The notes beneath the pieces are model-generated. The model searched no databases and was not told where the DNA came from. It was given only the letters and a program-made list of their open reading frames with translations. Positions 1 through 11,011 of a DNA stretch of 64,000 nucleotides are shown in pieces. The translations under genes were made by a program, and so were the position numbers. Where the stretch lies: positions 305,207 to 369,206 of the forward strand of contig CAUYUJ010003025.1 in NCBI GenBank assembly GCA_963575745.1. The letters run 5' to 3'. The DNA comes from Prorocentrum cordatum. Its lineage: Eukaryota; Sar; Dinophyceae; Prorocentrales; Prorocentraceae. The stretch's first letter is position 1. Every line of letters begins with the position of its first letter.

Positions 1-95
1 TTCACATCATTGATCGTTGCGTTCGATTTGCCGCTGGAAGCGAGATACCATATTAAACGATGACCAGCATGTTAGATGCGTACCATCAGTGCTAG

Positions 96-856
96 ATGAA
101 ATGCGGACCAGCCAAAGTACTCTACTTCGACGGGGGGAATGCTCTTAACAACGACACCGCAAAGGCAGTCCTTAAGGCGAAGGGCGCTGAGCTGAGGATA
201 CGCGCGCGTGGGCAACGCGCTGCGACAATTGAAGCTAGACGCGGCGCACTACGACATTTACTTCACGTCATGGAGACTGAACTCAGGCAGTGAGACATAC
301 CTCTTGTGTTCACGCGATTACTGCATGAAGCCTTGTTTGCCGCCAGTGCGTTTACCTTTTGTGCAACGATGTATCCCCGTGCAACGCCCTGCGTGGAAGA
401 CAACCAGCGATGCTGCCCGACCTGCCTATTCTGGATCATGAACAGCAGACAGAGACATCTGATCACTCTCGAGGGCAGGTGATCCGCCGGGTATGCATGG
501 AGGCTATCACACAAGCCACTGCAGCAGCTAAATATAATCGTACACTGCGTACCGGGACGACTACCGCTGGTCAGAACTACGATGATGAAGGAGATTTGGT
601 TGACTATCATCGTCCCATGACCACGAAGGACTATTGGGGAGGCTGGAACGGCCCTCCCCTGGCCGTGCGGGACGACCCCGACAGGGGCCAAGTTATCATC
701 CGAGTGGGAAACCGCGATGAAGAAGCCCGATACGGCGACGCACGACATTCATTATACATCGAAGCTTTGATCGCCCGAGAGATTGGCTCAGACAACAGGG
801 CGCTACGGACAGCGTTAACATTTATCGCCATCTACCTGCGGGGCGACCTGCTATGA
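96..856 (+). pseudogene. Copia-1 integrase C-terminal part and start of linker
   Basis: The first frame (96-293) ends an integrase domain, with a segment reading RARGQRAATIEARRGALRHL followed by a helix. After a frame change the second frame (359-856) carries the linker: NALRGRQPAMLPDLP, then GDLVDYHRP..TKD.WGGWNGP, then DPDRGQVIIRVGNR and DARHSLYIEALIA. These segments are familiar from dinoflagellate Copia polyproteins. The catalytic DDE core lies mostly left of the window. The frame change between about 290 and 360 makes this a pseudogene. Confidence 0.7.
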
Positions 857-1066
857 CATGCTGCTGCATCCCGACCAAAAATGGGAACGCGTCAGATGGC
901 GAGTGCGAGCCGACTATCTCCGAAGGTACGCTTAGCCCACCAACACCTTATCTGAAATTTCTTTCGCATCGAGAACGTAGTCTCTGTCGGGTTAGTCAGG
1001 GGTATCCACAAGCTACCTCTGGTGGCTTATGCTGACAGTTGTGCGTAGGCGTGCTGCGATTCCGAC

Positions 1067-1871
1067 GTGAATCCAGGCTTCCATTACTTCGAAGCCGAAG
1101 GCGTTGCCCTGGATGTGCATGATATGAACGGATCAGCACATTCGAGGACCATCCAATGCCTAAAGTCCACTAAACCTCAAGCGGGCCCCGGCCAATACAT
1201 GACGAAGTATGAGGAATTGGCTGACGCGCCGACACCAGGCAACAACGCCAGAGAAGCTCCAGACGCCGAACCCCCACATGAGGGCGGACGGCCTCATGCG
1301 ATTCATGAGAAATCGGAAGCGGACCTTGAGGCGCAGATTATGGATGCGGTGCACAGAACTACAGGAGGAAAGGGGACTATTGGAGGCAACTCCATGAGAG
1401 GAACATGTAAACTGTACCCACTCATATGATCACTGACAACGGTGCGCTGGTGACGCTAGCTGAAGAACAGCGGGGGCACCTGCCTGCGTGGGGCTATCCA
1501 CGCGACTCGGACATCAGGGAGACATAGGTTGCCCCAGTCTGTTCCACGGGCGAAGACGATACTTGCGGATTGGCTTCGGACGACAAGTGTCAATATATCG
1601 AATTCTGCTTCACTGCAGATTTGTCGAAGGTAGTCCTACCCGAGCAACAACATATGATATTAGACTTCGACCGCGCGACCACCATGCGAGTATATGTGAC
1701 CGCTGCCGCAAAACGACCTGCGGTCGTCAAGGAAGACGATCTCCTCGCGAAGGCCGCCGCTCAGACGAATCCAGTCAAGGTATCAAAAGCCTTTTTTTAT
1801 TGAATTCAAGGCTTGTTTTGACGGCGAAGGTTTCAGTATGCTGGCTCTATAGAAGGCGTCAAACATCATGA
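1067..1871 (+). pseudogene. Copia-1 linker between integrase and RT
   Basis: Three short frames (1067-1429, 1488-1871, 1570-1803) hold pieces of the same polyprotein: a segment starting FHYFEAEGVALDVHDMNG, then one with DDKCQYIEFCFTADLSKVVLP. They lie between the integrase linker and the RT, in the order expected for one Copia polyprotein. Each is separated from the next by a stop or frameshift. No enzyme motif lies in this part. Confidence 0.6.
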
Positions 1872-1890
1872 CTTCGAGATACGTATAGAA

Positions 1891-3422
1891 GTGGAAGTTC
1901 GCAAAGAACGAAAGGGCTATATGGAACGGACCATCAGACTACGCCTGGTACTTCGGGGTTTCACGGACCTTGAAGCCTTCGATGTGGAAACCTTCTCATG
2001 GACGACGCGGCGGTCGAGTCAGAGACTATTCGCAAGCGCGGCAGCGTGCAAGAAGCAATGGATCATTGCTTCCCTTGACATCAATATGGCTGTCCTGAAG
2101 GGACTCACCTATCAGGAACGTGCTGTGCGTTTTACACTACAACCTGGATCAGCATCGGCGCTTCGATCCATCCCAGCATTCGAGCATTACGAGGAGTAGA
2201 AGCACTGCTTACAGTGCCTCAAGCCAGGCGCCGGCACCAAGGATGCACCCAGAGCCTTCTCACTGAAACTCAGCAAGACCACGCGGGGGTTTGGTCTCAT
2301 ACCCACGTCCTACGACGAGGACTTCGAGGCAAGCAACAACCTTCTCACAGCCAAGCATGTCGATGACAGCAATATGGCCAGCACTGAGGACACCATCGGC
2401 AGGTGCGTCAAGTGTGCTGAGGATATTTTTGGCACAGGTAAACTCAGCAAACATACATGTACAAATTGCGTTGTGAGGTATGCCAAGGATGGGGGCGGTA
2501 ACATTGCTCTTGGTCAAGATGAATACATCAAACAGCTCCGCCCTATACAACATCCTGAATTCACCGGCGCAGACGCTGACGCCAAGGCATCAACGGTGGT
2601 CACTGACATGTCTGTCAGCCTCAGAGGCGCGTTGGGTCACGCTTGAATCACCCTGGCGCGGTTGATGGTCTATGTTGTTTCCCTACAACGTACGCAGGAA
2701 CCAACCAGCATACAGGCGCGACGACTGAGCGCGATCACTAGGAAGCAGCAGGCCTGCTCTAAGAAGATCCTCTTCCGATCAATGACTCCAACGGGCGAGG
2801 TCGACCTGCGCAGCGACTCCGGCTATCGACGTCTGAGTGGAGACGCTGATAATGAGGTCAAAGGCTATGGTATTTGCGGGGCAAAACTGCTACGGCGTGG
2901 AAACACGCCTGTCGGTGCGCCTGTCGTCCATCTTATCGATGCGCACTGCAAGTCTCGCCGCTTGCAGGTCCGCTCGAGCTGCCCAGCAGAAACACTAGCA
3001 GCAGCCCAAAACTTGGAGGACTGCTATCCCACGATCGTCATTCTGCACGAACTCCACGCAGGGCCGCTGGCACACATTAGTTGAAGGATGTATTGGAGAT
3101 GGGCGGCCTGGGCATTGAGGCCACTTTGACCATAGATGCTGAATGTGTCTTCAAGTCCTTGTCGCGCAAGGACCTGAAGAATACGACCGGGTGTATTCTT
3201 TTGGGGCGCATCAGTTGGATACGACAGATGATGGAGCGAGGTATCGTGCATAGTATACAGTGGTGTGACATTCGCGATATGACCGCGGACGGTCACACCA
3301 AAGGGAGCATTGACAGAGATATGCTCTTACAGGTCACGGGGGGAACGCAATCCCTCAAGCGCGACCCAAAACGTCATACTCCATACCGGGCTGGCCAGAC
3401 AACGTCGCCTGAAGCTGCCTGA
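1891..3422 (+). pseudogene. Copia-1 reverse transcriptase and RNase H
   Basis: One frame stays readable from 1891 to 3084 with only two stops (TAG at 2197, TGA near 2644), then continues one frame over to 3422. RT features are LRLVLRGFTDLEAFDVETFS, a palm strand reading IIASLDINMAVLKGL, and the active-site box as HVDD at 2356-2367 (YVDD in active copies). RNase H follows: LRSDSGYRRLSGD, then AECVFKSL, and the C-terminal WCDIRDMTADGHTKGSIDR. The copy is inactive because of the stops and the shift near 3082, but the protein match is long and clear. Confidence 0.85.
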
Positions 3423-5820
3423 GGAGTGCTCGCTTGCAGAGCGATCTGTTCGCAAGGTAACTTGCGTGCAAGGGCACTTGCGCGCGGGTCACTTTCCTTT
3501 TTGAAGCTGCCTTTTGCTGCCTTCCTTGCGCACGCCGCGCTTACTGTATAGCTGGCGGCGGACTCACGCTTCGTCTCCTCCCCCCCCCGAGTCTAAAAAG
3601 GAGGTGGGGCAAAGGCGAGAGATAGCGAGCGTTTCTCCGCGGCCGTTTGTGTTCAAGCGGCCAGCCGCCAAGATGTGACTGCGCCCCATCGCGGGGCACA
3701 CTACTTGCCATCGAGACCGAAAACATATTCGCTTGAGATGGCCCGTCGTTCCCGCGACGATCTCCTACATTTGGAACTATCGCTACTACGGTACAGCGGG
3801 GTTGGATATGCGCTTCGCCTTAGGCGAAGCTGCTGGTTGGGCCTCTCAACCCATTTCAAACTTATGCTGCGTAGGAACATTCAACCACCACGTCGGGAGA
3901 CAACCGCCGATTTTTTTTTGCATCCGCCATGTCCGTTATGTCCGGATTTCGCTTCGTTCTGAAATCGAGACCTGGCCCCAGGCTTGCCAACGATGATCTC
4001 ATTCGTGGGCTTGGCACCTCCAGCAGCTCGTCCTTGTTTCTACGGTTAGGATTGCCTATCATGTGATACGTTGTAAGGGCCGCGCCGCGCATGGATGAGT
4101 TCCATGGAGCGCTGGCAGGGGTCCTGCACCGCAGAGCTGTCGGTATCTGGCGTTGGTAACGAGTTTTGTTTTTCAATTTTATGGTCTTGACTTGCTCACC
4201 CAGCCCTGCCAAAAACAACTCCTGGACGGATGGGTTGAAACCGTGATTTGAGTGGCGACGACCTTCAATAGTTGTTTTTTTCGGCTGCCGCTTGTGATAG
4301 GTTCAGCTTAGCGGTATTTCGGCCTGGTGCCACCTGCAGCAAGACGCCTACGAAACGAAACGGACTATCCGTTTCGTTTTTTTGGTGGTGCACGCAGCTC
4401 GGACAACCTGCCAGGATGACCCTTGGATGGGGTCTCGGGCACACTTTTGAGCAGATGGTTGCCGGGGGCGAGGCGAGGGAGGCGACCTTCTAAGACGGCG
4501 GGGAGCTGATTAGAAATCATCCAGCCTTGATTCTTATGAGAAGCCTTCCTGGAGGCCTCCAGGCCCTTTTCCCAACCCCTTTGCCCTCTTAGAAGGTGCG
4601 GCGCGCCGCCCCTTTCCGCGCGACGCCAGCTTGCTCGGAACGGAAGCGCGGGGCAGGTCCTGCTTGGGTCGTGCCGTCCTCTCGTTGGATCATTGCACTT
4701 GTTTGAGAGGGGAAGTCCGCGCGGAGAGCGCCAAGGGCCAACGAAACTTCCTCAGGCCGACGGGTCAAAAGAGGAACCATGGTCGAACACGTTTTTCTCG
4801 CGTGTGTGTGTGTGTGTGTGTGTGTGTCGAAACTGCGGGCAGGAGGCGGGACTAGCGCTCCGAGGTTTCTCACCCGCGGGGCATCCTGCCTAGCCGGCTC
4901 CAGTTGTTTTTGTCCCGTGCATCAGTCGGAAAGCATGAGGGTGGTTTCATGAAAGCGTACGTTTCCCATCTGCTTAAACCCCAGGTCCAGGATCCCGCGC
5001 ACAGCCAGCGGATGGCTACCCAGGTCGCCGGCTTTTGTTCCCGGATTCCAGGATTGCGCGTGCAGACCGTGGTTGGCCCCAGGCTTTTCTTCCCGATCAT
5101 GATCGGATCGGGCTCCTGGGTCCCACGCGCGGCCCGCGGCTGTCAATTCAGAGGCAAGGTTTTTGAGACAGATCTTGCAGCCACAGAGGCAGACAGCAGA
5201 CTGAGAGCTTCGTTCCAGCTCTGAGAGCTGCGCTCTGCGCTCCGCTCCTGCTCCCCCGCGCCCGCGAGTGGCAGAGAACGCCCGACGGGCACGATCGATG
5301 CCATGCCATCGGAGCTCGGCAACGCGGGGTGCCTGAGGCATGCAGAGGCAGAATGGCTTGAAGGAGGGGAGGAGGAAGGTGCTGTCGGCAGCGTCGGGGA
5401 CAGGCGATTGGGCGATGCCAGTGAATATTCCAGCCTCTAGCGGCCGGCAGTGTCAGGGGAGAGCGGGGGCTCCTGGGTGGAGAGCAGGACGCCCGGTCAC
5501 CTCCGGCGCTGCTGTCGGTGAAGCTCCGGGAGATGGAGGAGGGAACGTTCGAGCAGAAGGGTGGTCACAACATGTGCAACGACTTTCTGAAGGATCCTGC
5601 TCTCAGGGCGTGACGTCCCGCTGCCAGTTCCACAGGTAGCAGACGGACGTACTTCCAGACCTTGAAGAAACCGCCGACGTCGTCGGGGTCTGGAAGATCA
5701 TCTGTCTCCTGCCTATAAAATGCGGCCGTGTAATTTCGGATCACGGTTTCCAGCCCTCCTCGTCCTCGCGCTGTGCTGCTGGAGCGTCCTGATGACCCCT
5801 CGGCCGACTGTGCTCTCGCT
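3423..5820. other. No gene recognised
   Basis: About 2.4 kb between Copia-1 and the repeat block. It contains short GC-rich frames that overlap on both strands and show no family motif. Oligo-T runs occur near 3908, 4270 and 4378. The only structured feature is the GT microsatellite listed separately. Confidence 0.6.
4801..4829. repeat. (GT)n microsatellite
   Basis: A run of about 13-14 GT dinucleotides. Confidence 0.9.
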
Positions 5821-6132
5821 TAATTGGTCCCCCTCACTTGTTTTCTTTCCACACGCACGGTAGTTGTCCAGCTTGCCTGCGGACGCAGCCATCCGCTGCC
5901 CCGTTCCACCGTCGGTGGCGCGCTAGAGGGGGGTCAGGGTGGTGTGGGTGGAGCAACTTTTTATCGAAGACGCCTACGGCGAATCACCGCCGCACCCTGC
6001 CTTTTGGAATCGCCCATGTGGCCGAGCGTTGTGGCAAGATCTCTGCCAAGCTATCGGACCATATGTTCTCCCAGCCGTTGTGGAAACCCTTCGGGGAACA
6101 CTTGGGGGAGGATGGGAAAAGATGGCGGGGAA

Positions 6133-7065
6133 GATCAGGAGGAGGAGGAGGAGGAGGAGGTATCTTGGGATCTGGGTCTGGGGGCACTCGCAGGGCCTCC
6201 TGGGAGCTTCCTGGGGGCCTCTTGCAGGCATCTTGGGGGCCTCCTTGGGCCTGCTGGGGCCCTTTGGGGGCTTCTCGGAGGCCTCTTTGGCCGTCTTAGG
6301 GCATTCGTGGCCCGTCTGACGCCGTCGGCAGCCGTCTTGGGCGCCTCTCTCGGCCGACTTGGGGCCCTCTTGGGGTGCTTCAGGGCCGTCTTGGAGGCCA
6401 TATTGGGCGTCTTGGATGCCTTTTGGGGCCGTCGTTGGGCCCTCTTGGAGCTGTCTTGGAGGCCTCTTGGGCCGTTCAGGGGCCATCTTGGAGCCCTCTT
6501 GGGCGATATTGGGGCGATCCTTTCGTGGGCCGTCTCGGACCGTCGAATGGCTGAAAAGAAGAATATGCCAACATCCTTCAAACACCTTTTGAGGAACACA
6601 AGTGATTTCGGCCTCTTCGGGCCTTCCTGGAGGCCCTCTGTGAGGCCCTCTGGGAGGCCTCTTCGGCCGTCTGGGAGACATCTTGGGGGCCTCTTGGACC
6701 GTCTCGGGTCACCTTGGAGCCATCTTTGGCCGTCTTGGTGGGCTCCTGGCCCGTCTGACGTCGTCGGAAGCCGTCTTGGCGGCCTCTCTGGGCCGTCTTG
6801 GGTCCCTTCTTTGGGTGTTCCAGCGCCGTCTTGGAGGCCATCTTGGGCGTCTTGGAGGCCTCTTGGGCCGTCTTTGGGTCGTCCTGGGCCATCTTGGAGG
6901 CTTCTTTGTCGGAGGCATATTGGAGCCATCTTGGGCCGTTACAGTGGCTTCTTTGGCGGATTGAGAGGCAATTTGAACCTCTTGGGCCATCCTGCAGGCC
7001 ATCTTGGGCCAACGTGACCATCTTAGAGAAGCCATCTGGAGCCGTCTTGGATAATGTCGCACGTT
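6133..7065 (+). repeat. TTGGGGGCCTC-type tandem array, copy A
   Basis: Starts with a short (GGA)n run, then a degenerate array of 10-12-base words such as GGCCTCTTGGG and GCCGTCTTGGA. Because the words drift around 12 bases, long frames stay open on both strands (for example 397 aa plus, 235 and 264 aa minus) with monotonous products such as GPSWRPS or RPKRPPR. I do not call these genes. A non-repetitive stretch of about 80 bases at 6536-6616 divides the array into two arms. Related arrays lie at 8165, 9300, 10325, 11160, 28085, 43790 and 47020. Confidence 0.85.
6536..6616 (+). repeat. Conserved core of the TTGGG array, copy 1
   Basis: An AT-richer segment of about 80 bases inside the array, bounded by GGACCGTC and GATTTCGGCC. 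Its open frame reads AVSDRRMAEKKNMP then SDFGLFGPSW. It resembles the reverse complement of 8431-8512 at the nucleotide and peptide level (both end in DFGL.GPSW). Confidence 0.6.
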
Positions 7066-7204
7066 GAGGTCGTTTGCGGTCGTTTGCGTTTTTTTCTGGG
7101 TGGCCAGCGGGACGGGCCGAAGCGGCAGGGGTAGTTCTTTGGAAAAACAACAAACACCCAAACCAAAAGTTGTAGCATCTAGCCCGCCAGGCACCCCTGT
7201 GATG

Positions 7205-8080
7205 AATCAACAGGGGGCGGCGGATGACGGAAAGCGCGCGATAGTCGGGAGAAATAACAAGGGGGGGTGGGGGAGTAGGCAGCCGCGGGCCCAGACGACG
7301 GAAAGCGCGCGAAGCGTCGCCATCCGTTAGTCGGGAGAATTCACAAGGGGGGGGTAGGCAGCCCCAGTCCAAGATTAGGGGAAACGCGCGAAGCGTCGCA
7401 ATCCGTCAGCAGGGAGAAATAACAAGGGGGGTGGGGGGTTAGGCAGGACGGGCGCCAGATGACAGAAAGCGCGCATAGCGTCGCGATCCGTCAGCAGGGA
7501 GAAATAGCAACGGAGGAGTGGGGGGTTAGGCAGGACGGGCGCCAGATGACGGAAAGCGCGCGTAGCGTCGCGATCCGCTAGTCGGGAGAAATAACGAGGG
7601 TGTGGGTGGGGGGTAGGAAGCCCCGCACTCAGATGACGGAAAGCGCGCGTAGCGTCGCGATCCGTTAGTCGGGAGAATTCGCAAGGGTGGGGGGTTAGGC
7701 AGCCGCACGCCCAGATGACGGAAAGCGCGCGTAGCGTCGCGATCCGTTAGTCGGAAGAAATATCAAGGGGAGGGTGGGGGGTAGACAGCCGTGGGTCCAG
7801 ATGACGGAATGTGCGCGTAGCGTCGCGATCCGTTAGTCGGGAGAAGGAACAAGGGGGGACACAAAGCGAGCGTAGCGTCGCGATCCGTTAGTCGGGAGAA
7901 TGAACGAGGGGTGGGGTGGGGGGTTAGGCAGCCGGAGCCCAGATGACGGAAAGTGCGCGTAGCGTCGCGATCCGGTAGCCGGGAGAAACAACAATGGGGG
8001 TGTGGGGGGTAGGCAGTCGTGGGCCCAGATGACGGAAAGCGCGCGTTAGCGTGCGGTCCGTTAGTCGGAAGAAATTGGAC
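7205..8080 (+). repeat. ~85-bp satellite array
   Basis: About eleven copies of a unit of roughly 80-88 bases. The unit consists of GATGACGGAAAGCGCGCGTA, GCGTCGCGATCCGTTAGTCG, GGAGAAATAACAAGGGG, a G-rich stretch, then TTAGGCAGCCGCGGGCCC. Copies begin near 7220, 7297, 7375, 7460, 7545, 7633, 7716, 7801, 7858 (truncated), 7940 and 8030. No coding function is visible. Confidence 0.9.
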
Positions 8081-8164
8081 TTGGGGGAGTTCGAGGGGGT
8101 TGGCATCACCGGACCCGGATCTAGTTGCCCTCCCGCCTCGTTTCTTATCGAGTAGGACGGCCTT

Positions 8165-8935
8165 CGGGGCTTAAAACCAGCGTTTCGCTCGAGACATCTT
8201 CGGAAAACGCTTCTTGGGCGCTTATTGGGCCGTCTTAGGCGCCTAAGACAGCCCAAGAAGCGGCCAAGACGGCGCCCAAGACGGCCCAAGACGGCCCAAG
8301 AAGCGCCCAAGACGGCCCAAGAGCGCTCCAAGAGAGCCCAAGACCGCCCAGGGCGGCCCCAAGACGTCCCAAGAGGCCTCCACGACGCCCCAGGAGGCGC
8401 CCACGAGGCGTCCCAAGAGGGCCCCACGAGGCCAAAATCATTGATTGTCTGAAGGAAAACGTGTATTTTTAGCATATACGGCTTTTCGCCTGTCATGGCG
8501 TTGCAGACGGTCCAAGAGGCCCCCAAGACCGCTCCAAGACGGCCCAAGATGTTCCCAAGAGGCCCCCAAAATAGCCCAAGAGGGCGCCAAGACGGGCCAA
8601 GAGGCGCCCAAGACTGTCCAAGAGGCCCCCAAGAGCGCCCCAAGAAGGCCCAAGAGGGCCCAAAAACGGCCCAAGAGGGCGCCAAGACGGCCCACCCAAG
8701 AGGCGCCAAGACGGCCCAAGACGGCCCCAGGACAGCCCCAAGAAGGCCCCAAGAGGCCCCCAAGAGAGCCCAAAGACGGCCAAAGGCAGCCTAGTCCCTT
8801 CACCCCCGCCACCCAGAAGCTCCCAGGAGGCCCCAAGAGGCCCCCGAGAAGCCCCAAAAGGTCCCCAAGAGGCACCCAAGAGGCTCCGCAAGAGCCCCCC
8901 AAGAGGCCCATAATACTCCCAAAGGCTCTTAGCAC
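8165..8935 (-). repeat. CCCAAGACGGCC-type tandem array, copy B
   Basis: The same array family as at 6133 but in inverse orientation (CCCAAGAGGC, CCCAAGACGG words on the plus strand). It is again split by a core, at 8431-8512. Long frames on both strands are by-products of the repeat. Confidence 0.85.
8431..8512 (-). repeat. Conserved core of the TTGGG array, copy 2
   Basis: Read on the minus strand it begins GGACCGTCTGCAACGCC, contains ATGCTAAAAATACACGTTTT and ends in TGATTTTGGCC, giving a peptide with GEKPYMLKIHVF and NDFGLVGPSW. It shares the ATGCTAA..A.T.CACGTT.TCC word with copy 3 and the flanking words with copy 1. Confidence 0.6.
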
Positions 8936-9035
8936 CGCGGCTCCCAAGAGCGAGCGGTGACGTAATCGAGCTGATAAGACCAAAGCTCCCAACAGAGAGC
9001 TGCGGCGTAATAAGTTCTTGCAGTCAGGGCACAGG
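8936..9035. repeat. ~45-bp repeat, short array (2 copies)
   Basis: Two copies of GGCTCCCAAGAGCGAGCGGT followed by GACGTAA and an AGCT-containing end. The same unit forms a longer array at 10610-10940. It follows directly on array copy B. Confidence 0.75.
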
Positions 9036-9299
9036 GACGGGCGGCAACGCGTGGACAACGAGCGGTCCACGCAAGGACAACGCGGGGTTCTGGAAAGCTG
9101 GCAGCCCAAACGCGGAAAACGCAACGCGACCCGACCGCCCCCTCCAAAACAAGAAACGCGCTCAAAGAAAGCTCCGCGACTCTCCGAGGCTGAGATAGGA
9201 CAAGCGAGGTGTAAGAGCGGACGAGCCAGCGATCCCGTGCGCTCTGAAAGTAAGTGCGCTTTCCGTCCCCGTGCCAAGCAGGTCTAATGGCCTTAATTT

Positions 9300-9760
9300 C
9301 GGCAATGTTCGGCCCAAGTTAGCTCCAAGAGCGCCTAAGATGCCTCCAAGATGGTCCAAGATGGTCCAAGATAGCCCCAAAAGCGCCCAAGACGGCGTCG
9401 GAGACGTCCAAGAGGGCCCGAACACAGCCCAAGAGCGCTCAAAGAGGGCCCAAGATGGCTTCTGGCTTCCCAAGACCGCCCAGGAGGCCCCCAAGACGCT
9501 CCAAAAGGCCCCCAAAGGGGACCTCCAAGAGGCAAACGTGCTCAAATTCCTTTTGGAGAACGTGAATTGTTAGCATGCTCGCTTCTTTGGTTCCCAAACG
9601 ACCCCAGAGGGCACCAAAACAGCCCCAGAGAGCTCCAAGACGGCCGCAAGAGAGCTCCAAGACGGCCCCATGAGGCTCCCAAGAGACTCCCAAGGGGGCC
9701 TGAAGAGGCGGTGTGGGAACTGAGCTGCTTGGGTGTGGGGGCAGGGGCCCCCGAGACAGC
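9300..9760 (-). repeat. CCCAAG-type tandem array, copy C, with core
   Basis: A third copy of the array family, minus orientation, with words such as CCCAAGATGGTCC and GCCCAAGAGCGC. The core is at 9536-9600 and on the minus strand contains AGCATGCTAACAATTCACGT and TCTCC, matching core copy 2 closely over that stretch. Confidence 0.8.
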
Positions 9761-9904
9761 CCAAGAGTTCAAGAACTGCCAAAGGTTTTCAATGTTTTCC
9801 CAACCATCCTGTGGTGTTGGGTCCTCGTTTTGAAGAGACAGCGCCCCGCGTTCACTCCTCCTTCCTCCCCCTCCTCCCCCTCCTCCCATCATCATCACCC
9901 ATTT
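9761..9904. other. Spacer with C/T-rich run
   Basis: Short non-repetitive spacer that contains a CCTCCTCCCC run near 9855-9890. No gene seen. Confidence 0.5.
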
Positions 9905-10245
9905 TGGTACACCCCATCACACGCTTCGTGGCCCCATAGGGAGCATGACCGAAGGTCCCAGTGGCTGCGTTCGCATGCGGTTTCACCTTCATTTGGGCAC
10001 ACCCTCACACGTGTCGTGGCCCCATAGGGAGCTCCACCGAACGTGGCCTCAAAGGGAGCTCCACCGAAGCCCCAGTGGGACCGCCCGCATGCGTCCCCGA
10101 CGCCCAATTTGGCATTCTCACCCACCCAGTACAGCGCTTCGGGGCCCCATAGGGAGCACCACCGAAGCCCCCAGTGGGACCGTCCGCATGCGCTCCCCCC
10201 ACCCAATGCAGCGGTTCGTGACCCCATAAGGAGCTTCACCAAAGA
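9905..10245. repeat. ~100-bp tandem repeat
   Basis: About four degenerate copies built from TTCGTGGCCCCATAGGGAGC, ACCACCGAAG, CCCCAGTGGGACCG, CCGCATGCG and CACCCAAT. Copies start near 9923, 10014, 10135 and 10210. A related repeat in the opposite orientation appears at 47280-48190 (shared word GTGGAGCTCCTTATGGGG). Confidence 0.75.
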
Positions 10246-10324
10246 AGACATTCACAATTGCTGTACCCACAACTGCATATGGCTGGGTCCTTCGCCAGGA
10301 TAATTTGGGTTCTCGCCTTTTCGG

Positions 10325-10530
10325 GCCCAGAAGGGCCTCAGACGGCCCAAGGGGTCCCGAAGATCGTCCCCAGACGGCCCCAGAGGCTCCAGAAGGGTTC
10401 AAAAACAGTCCAAGAGGGCCCCCCAGACGGCACAAGAGGACCCCGAGATGCCTCCAAGACGGCCCCAAGAGGGCCCCACGAGGCTCCCAAGAGGGCCCGA
10501 AGAGGCGGTGTAGGGACTGGGCTGCTGGGT
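10325..10530 (-). repeat. CCCAAG-type tandem array, copy D
   Basis: Degenerate words GGCCCCAGACGG and CCAAGAGGGCCC, about 200 bases. No internal core was found in this copy. Confidence 0.75.
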
Positions 10531-10604
10531 TGGCCCCAGCCAGTCCAAGAGTCCCAAACCAGTCCAAAAAGGTAATCAAAAGACACCCAAGAAGCCCCAG
10601 AGAC

Positions 10605-10940
10605 GCCAAGGAACACCATGGCTCCCCACAGCGAGCGCTGACGTAAGAAGCTCTGAACACCAAGGCTCCCCAGGGCGCGGTGACTCAAAGAACTCTGAAC
10701 AACCAAGAGCGAGCGGTGACGCAACAAGCTTTGACCACCAAGGCTCCCAAGAGCGAGCGACAACGTAAGCAGCTCTGGGCACAAGGGTTCTGAACAGAGA
10801 GTGGTAACGCAACAAGCTCTTCCCAGCAAGGCTCCCAACAGAGAGCGTTGACGTAACACGCGTTTACCAGCAAGGCTCCCACTAACGAGCGGTGACGCAA
10901 CAAGATCTTACCACCAAGGCTCTCAAGAGCGAAGGGTGCC
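10605..10940. repeat. ~45-bp tandem repeat
   Basis: Seven to eight copies of a unit reading ACCAAGGCTCCCAAGAGCGA, GCGGTGACGCAACAAGCTCT, with point changes and small deletions. The same unit occurs twice at 8936-9035. Confidence 0.85.
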
Positions 10941-10968
10941 ATGAGCCATTTCGGGCAGTTTGCTAAAG

Positions 10969-11011
10969 CGCTCTTTCCGTTCCCGTGCCGGCCCAGGTGA
11001 CGGAAAGAGCG
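10969..11011. other. 12-bp perfect inverted repeat
   Basis: CGCTCTTTCCGT at 10969-10980 and its exact reverse complement at 11000-11011, separated by 19 bases. The arm closely matches the GACGGAAAGCGC word of the ~85-bp satellite, and a single arm (GTGCGCTTTCCGTCCCCGTG) also occurs at about 9255-9275. Confidence 0.8.

Larger units (their letters stand above)
1..3540 (+). mobile_element. Ty1/Copia retrotransposon remnant, 3' part (Copia-1)
   Basis: Decayed pol region of a Copia element cut by the left window edge. In order I can read the end of an integrase core, the long conserved linker, the reverse transcriptase and the RNase H, all on the plus strand and in canonical Copia order. The pieces lie in different frames with stops between them, so the copy is dead. 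The LTR is not recognisable; the coding similarity ends at about 3420 and the right boundary is a guess. Confidence 0.85.

Noticed and set aside
5974-6929. Long minus-strand frames (235 and 264 codons) rich in RPKRPPR
   Set aside because: They follow the 12-base repeat words; similar frames are open in several phases and on both strands.
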